The notes under the pieces were generated by a model, which saw only the letters and a list, made by a program, of their open reading frames with translations, was not told the origin of the DNA and searched no databases. Source: Cornus controversa (taxonomy: Eukaryota > Streptophyta > Magnoliopsida > Cornales > Cornaceae). Taken from it: a stretch of 64,000 nt of DNA. The DNA is taken from NCBI GenBank assembly GCA_026545225.1, contig CM048845.1, positions 119,539,033-119,603,032 on the forward strand. The letters are read 5' to 3'. The position numbers were made by a program, and so were the translations under genes. This document shows, one piece after another, positions 60,482-64,000 of this stretch (the stretch's first letter is position 1; the number at the start of each line of letters is the position of its first letter).

Positions 60482-61295
60482 GTTATGTCATGAGACAGAT
60501 CAATCTATCAATCATATAATAGATTTCTCTATGTTTCTTTAACTCTTAAATTTTTTTAAAATGGCTAATGTCGCTGTTCATTAGAAGTTGTCTCACTTTT
60601 TGATCTATTATTTTCCAGTTTATGGAACGAAAATAAATTTTTCATCTTGTAATGAAAGTGTCTCGATAGTCAAAAACAATAGAGGCAGGGCCGACCCTGA
60701 AATTCCCAAAAGGTTGAGAACCCCTAAGCAAACGTTCTAGTAGATATAACACAAATTTTATTTTCCTTAAGATGTTTGTTCACACTTCACAAATCACAAC
60801 AAAGACAAGTTTGCTGAGAAATAATAAATATGCACATATATAAGATTTTTATAAGAAAATTTTAGTATAATAACAAATTAAAATAAAAAAAACAAACAAT
60901 TTATTGGAGAATGTATAAACTGACCTCCTCATATTTAATCTCCTTTAAATATTTTCACCAAAGGTCTAAAACCACCGTGAATGATTAAACGGATAATTTT
61001 TTAAAAGGTCGGGTGGTCACATGGCTCGGTGCAATTATATAGTACTCTAATAATATATGTATATAAACAATATGAGTTTAAACTTTAAAGTATGTTATGC
61101 TATGTTTGGGTTTAAAATTGAATAGGCCAATTAAATATATCATTAGAGGCTCAAAATATAAATAATATAATAAAATTAGTGGGTTAGGCTAGTGGGTTTT
61201 GAACTAATAAACACACTAGTATTTTTTTTTTTTTTACCTGGGCTATAGCCCTTTCCTAATACACTAACTGAAACAAACAATTAAAAAATAGAAAG

Positions 61296-61495
61296 AAAAA
61301 AATCTACCTAAGTATTATTTGTAGACCATATGCTTATATAATATAGATATATCTATACACTTGACCATACACATCTTTTATGTTAGTTAATAAATTATGA
61401 AAAAAAAAATCTACCTAAATATTATTTGTAGACCATATGCTTATATCTATACACTTGACCATACACATCTTTTATGTTAGTTAATAAATTATGCA
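61296..61495. repeat. Direct tandem duplication of about 100 bp
   Basis: ATCTACCTAAGTATTATTTG... and ATCTACCTAAATATTATTTG... are consecutive copies ending TTAGTTAATAAATTATG. The first has about 14 extra bases of AT repeat. Confidence 0.8.
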
Positions 61496-61799
61496 ACGGA
61501 TAGCCTGTTAGATTATATGAAATTAGAATGATCATTAGCACCTTTGTACTTAATTACATACAAAAATAAAATTTAGAGCAAATTTTTTTTTTTTTTTACA
61601 CCCCCTTTGGAAATTGGGTTAGGGTGTTTTTGCAAGCAATATATTATATATATAAGCAATTAAAAGCATGTGTGGTACAATATTTCCAGTAACCAAACAA
61701 TGTTGTGATTTATAATCCAAAGTTTTCCATTAGAAAACTGTTGGATTTATGGCAGTATGTGGCATTACAAACTATACGTGGAATCCTAAACTCAGCTAT

Positions 61800-62059
61800 T
61801 TCACCATGCAAACTGAACCAACATATCCACCCGCCAAACCCAAACCACACCATCTTTGCATATATGCATGATCTCAACATCCGCGTACCTAGCATGCAAA
61901 CCCTTTAATTTCTTATAAATTAAGACCCCTCAGAACCCTCTCTCTCATTCTCCAAACTTCAAAATTGTACGTCCATCTCTAGATAAATCAGTGTGTGTGT
62001 GTATATATATATATATATAGCTAGCAATGGCATTTAGGATCACATTAATCTTAGATTAA
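61800..62059 (+). promoter_or_regulatory. Orphan promoter-like segment with three RY motifs, TATA box and truncated start
   Basis: Core RY motifs CATGCA occur at 61805-61810, 61865-61870 (inverse, TGCATG) and 61893-61898. TATAAATTA follows at 61914-61922, then a CT-rich leader and AGCAATGGC at 62027, a good plant start context. The frame MAFRITLILD ends at a stop (62057-62059), about 30-40 bp before an inverted repeat begins. It looks like the 5' part of a gene, perhaps seed-expressed, cut off from its body. Inference from motifs only. Confidence 0.4.
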
Positions 62060-62289
62060 TTCCATTTATAAGATTGCATAAAGCAGGTGTTCAAACAAAA
62101 AATATGAGTATTTTAGTCATTTTTTGTCTTTCGTATCCCTCATGTAAGTTGGAGGAGTTTTTTTTTTTTGCCAAAATTCTTTATTGCAAAACATTACAAG
62201 TCAAGAGGTTTAATGCAATTCGCTTTAAAAAAAAACAATGTTTCAAAGAAATATGTTCTGTTCTCTTTGATATGGGTTACTGAATTGGG

Positions 62290-62884
62290 CTTGGTCCTCA
62301 TGGTCCTTGATAGGTTAAATGCTTTCTTTTGGGCTTGTGAACTATGACTGCTAATTTTCTTAGGTTTATTTCTATTAAGCCCACTATAATGTTTTTATGC
62401 TTCATCTATTATAAAATTTGCTTTGCCTTTCAAAAAAAAAAAAGAGAGTGGGGTTCACTTTTGAGCAGATTTCATTAAGTGATCGTAAACTCAAAAAAAG
62501 ATAATTAGTTATCAAAATTTAATAAGTGATCATTTGATGATTTATTCCGTAATTATCCTTATTATAATAAAAATTTATTATAAAAATTGTAATTATTTTA
62601 TTATGTAAGTATTGAAATTTCAAAATATATAAATATATACATTGATGGTGGCTTTTCAATGGCGAAGGTGCACAATACAACAATAAATAAAAGGAAGAAA
62701 CATCTAACTCGGACGATGAAGTTAGTGGTTCCCTCTTCACAACAAGAGAGAAATTATAGGGTGCATCACTTTGGTCAGTTTCAACATCTTTATTCTCCTA
62801 ACCCACATTGTGCTTCTTGAACCCAATGAACGCATATAAGCATATATCAAGAGAATATCACAATGAACCCAAATTTCAATGAGA
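62290..62884. other. AT-rich interval, nothing recognised
   Basis: No supported gene or complete element. Confidence 0.35.
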
Positions 62885-64000
62885 TCAACATGTCTTATTT
62901 CGAAAAAAAGAAAGCGTCTTGTTTAAAATTGTTATCCATGTGAGTTCTAAACAACTCAATCTCTCGTTTATGCACTTACCAAATTAAAAATAAAATTTTG
63001 TAATTATATTTTCTATCCAAAAACTTGATATCTAATCCTTTATCGTATTCTTGTTTTTTTTTTTTTAACTATTCAACATGCTTAAGAATATTTTATTTAC
63101 AATTAGACTTTTTGTCATTTTATAAATTTTAATTGCTATATAATTAGTCTTTTCTTAAAAGTATAAAAAAATATTTGAAAATTTTAAGTAAAAAGAAACA
63201 CCAATATTTTGTTGACTTATTTATAGAATTTTAATTTTATAAAAAAAATGGTTTAATTGAATTTAAATTGGTTATAGTTTAAATTCATAATGTAATATTC
63301 CCTAGTCACTAAAACTTGAAAAGAATATAAAAAAATAAATTTTGAACAAAAGCTAACGATGAACTAAGGTTTTAAACACAAATTGCAAAGGTTAAATTAA
63401 AAATTTTGAATTGTTTAGAATTAAAGTGGAAGCATTTATTAGAAGCAGGACTTATTGCTCTTAATTCAAAATTGATAGAATTGGACCGTGTTAAAATGAG
63501 GTAAATTTTTTAGATTAGTTTGACCTAGGTAAAAATAGGTTACTTGTTTTTGTTACTTTCATTTATTTATTTTTTTTCTTGTTTCTAATTTTATAAATAA
63601 CACATTTATATGATGACATTTCAGTTGCAAAGAAAAAGTTACTTCTTGTGTGTAATATTGCACTTGAATAAATGTTTTCTTCTAATTTTCCTTTACTTTT
63701 TGAACCGTAAGAGCAAAAAAATAATTCATTTGTTTAAACATGTATGGACAAAATAGGTATTCAATGACCCTCCTATCATTTATTTCCAAACAACTTCAAT
63801 TATAGGCAAAACATTATTAAAAACAATAACACTAGTAAGAGACAGTATTACCCACGGGATGGATAATGTTTTTGAAATCTTTAAAAAGTCAAATAAATAG
63901 TTTAATACAAATCTCAATTTACATGAAAGATATGAATCATTTTCAATAAGTATGCAAAGTCTAAATCGGATGGTTATAAAAAAACCATATCATCATCTTT
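62885..64000. repeat. Array spacer repeat, copy 4 (runs off the window)
   Basis: Bases 62885-63350 align with 840-1140 and 21885-22210. Bases 63485-63930 align with 43405-43860 upstream of gene 3. It carries the empty site of the 1149-1466 MITE near 63347 (GAACAAAAGCTAACG). Position and order predict another helicase unit beyond 64000. Confidence 0.7.

Larger units (their letters stand above)
60030..62226. mobile_element. Segment bounded by inverted repeats of about 140 bp
   Basis: GCAAATTGCAATAAACGCCC...CAATAGAC near 60034-60180 is the inverse of 62090-62226 (CAAAACATTACAAGTCAAGAGG...GCAATTCGC), imperfect over about 140 bp. Long terminal inverted repeats suggest a Mutator-like element about 2.2 kb long; alternatively two copies of one repeat in opposite orientation. 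It encloses a hAT transposase fragment and a promoter-like segment. Confidence 0.45.

Overview
The window looks like nuclear DNA of a flowering plant, most likely a eudicot. It is AT-rich, its genes are split by GT-AG introns, and the spaces between genes are packed with decayed plant transposons (Copia, Gypsy, hAT, Mutator-like and Harbinger-like MITEs) and microsatellites. I cannot name the species. I saw no tRNA, rRNA, CRISPR array or prokaryote-type operon.

The only intact protein genes I can support are three tandem plus-strand paralogs of one gene (coding spans 12902-18649, 30571-38053 and 45715-55335). Each has a non-coding first exon with a 5'UTR intron, nine coding exons with the same intron phases, and probably a 3'UTR intron. 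The products (about 1158, 1155 and 1161 aa) carry an N-terminal plant-specific domain (DUF6469-like by family knowledge). This is followed by a superfamily 1 helicase core of the SEN1/UPF1/DNA2-NAM7 type: [13 protein letters not shown], GDExQLP, QYRMHP, VDGFQG and NVALTRAR. A long acidic-then-lysine-rich insert interrupts the core, and the C-terminus is basic. By homology they are nuclear or cytosolic RNA or RNA:DNA helicases; their substrates cannot be read from sequence.

Layout. 0-12.3 kb: a spacer repeat, then nested inverted-repeat DNA elements, LTR-derived debris, hAT and Mutator-type MITEs and microsatellites. 12.3-19.4 kb: gene 1. 19.4-27.8 kb: a hAT MITE, a Harbinger-like MITE with a nested foldback, the spacer repeat, tandem repeats, and hAT-like GC-rich and ATCCGATC-rich elements. 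27.8-38.7 kb: gene 2, whose promoter is separated from its 5'UTR by a 1.9-kb transposon and whose first coding intron carries a small LTR retrotransposon. 38.8-43.4 kb: a gag-only Gypsy-like element with a second LTR inserted in its 3' LTR. 43.4-56.1 kb: gene 3, preceded by a 481-bp tandem duplication and carrying antisense Copia remnants in its 4.8-kb first coding intron. 56.2-62.8 kb: mixed repeats, a hAT transposase fragment, and an orphan promoter-like segment inside a pair of inverted repeats. 62.9-64.0 kb: the spacer that precedes gene 3 begins again, so a fourth unit probably lies just past the window.

The paralogs form a recently amplified, still diverging array. They share a 4-codon uORF and a microsatellite-bearing 5'UTR intron, but differ in promoter architecture, in-frame 42-bp duplications, intron insertions and, in gene 3, the terminal exon and its distance to the 3'UTR intron.
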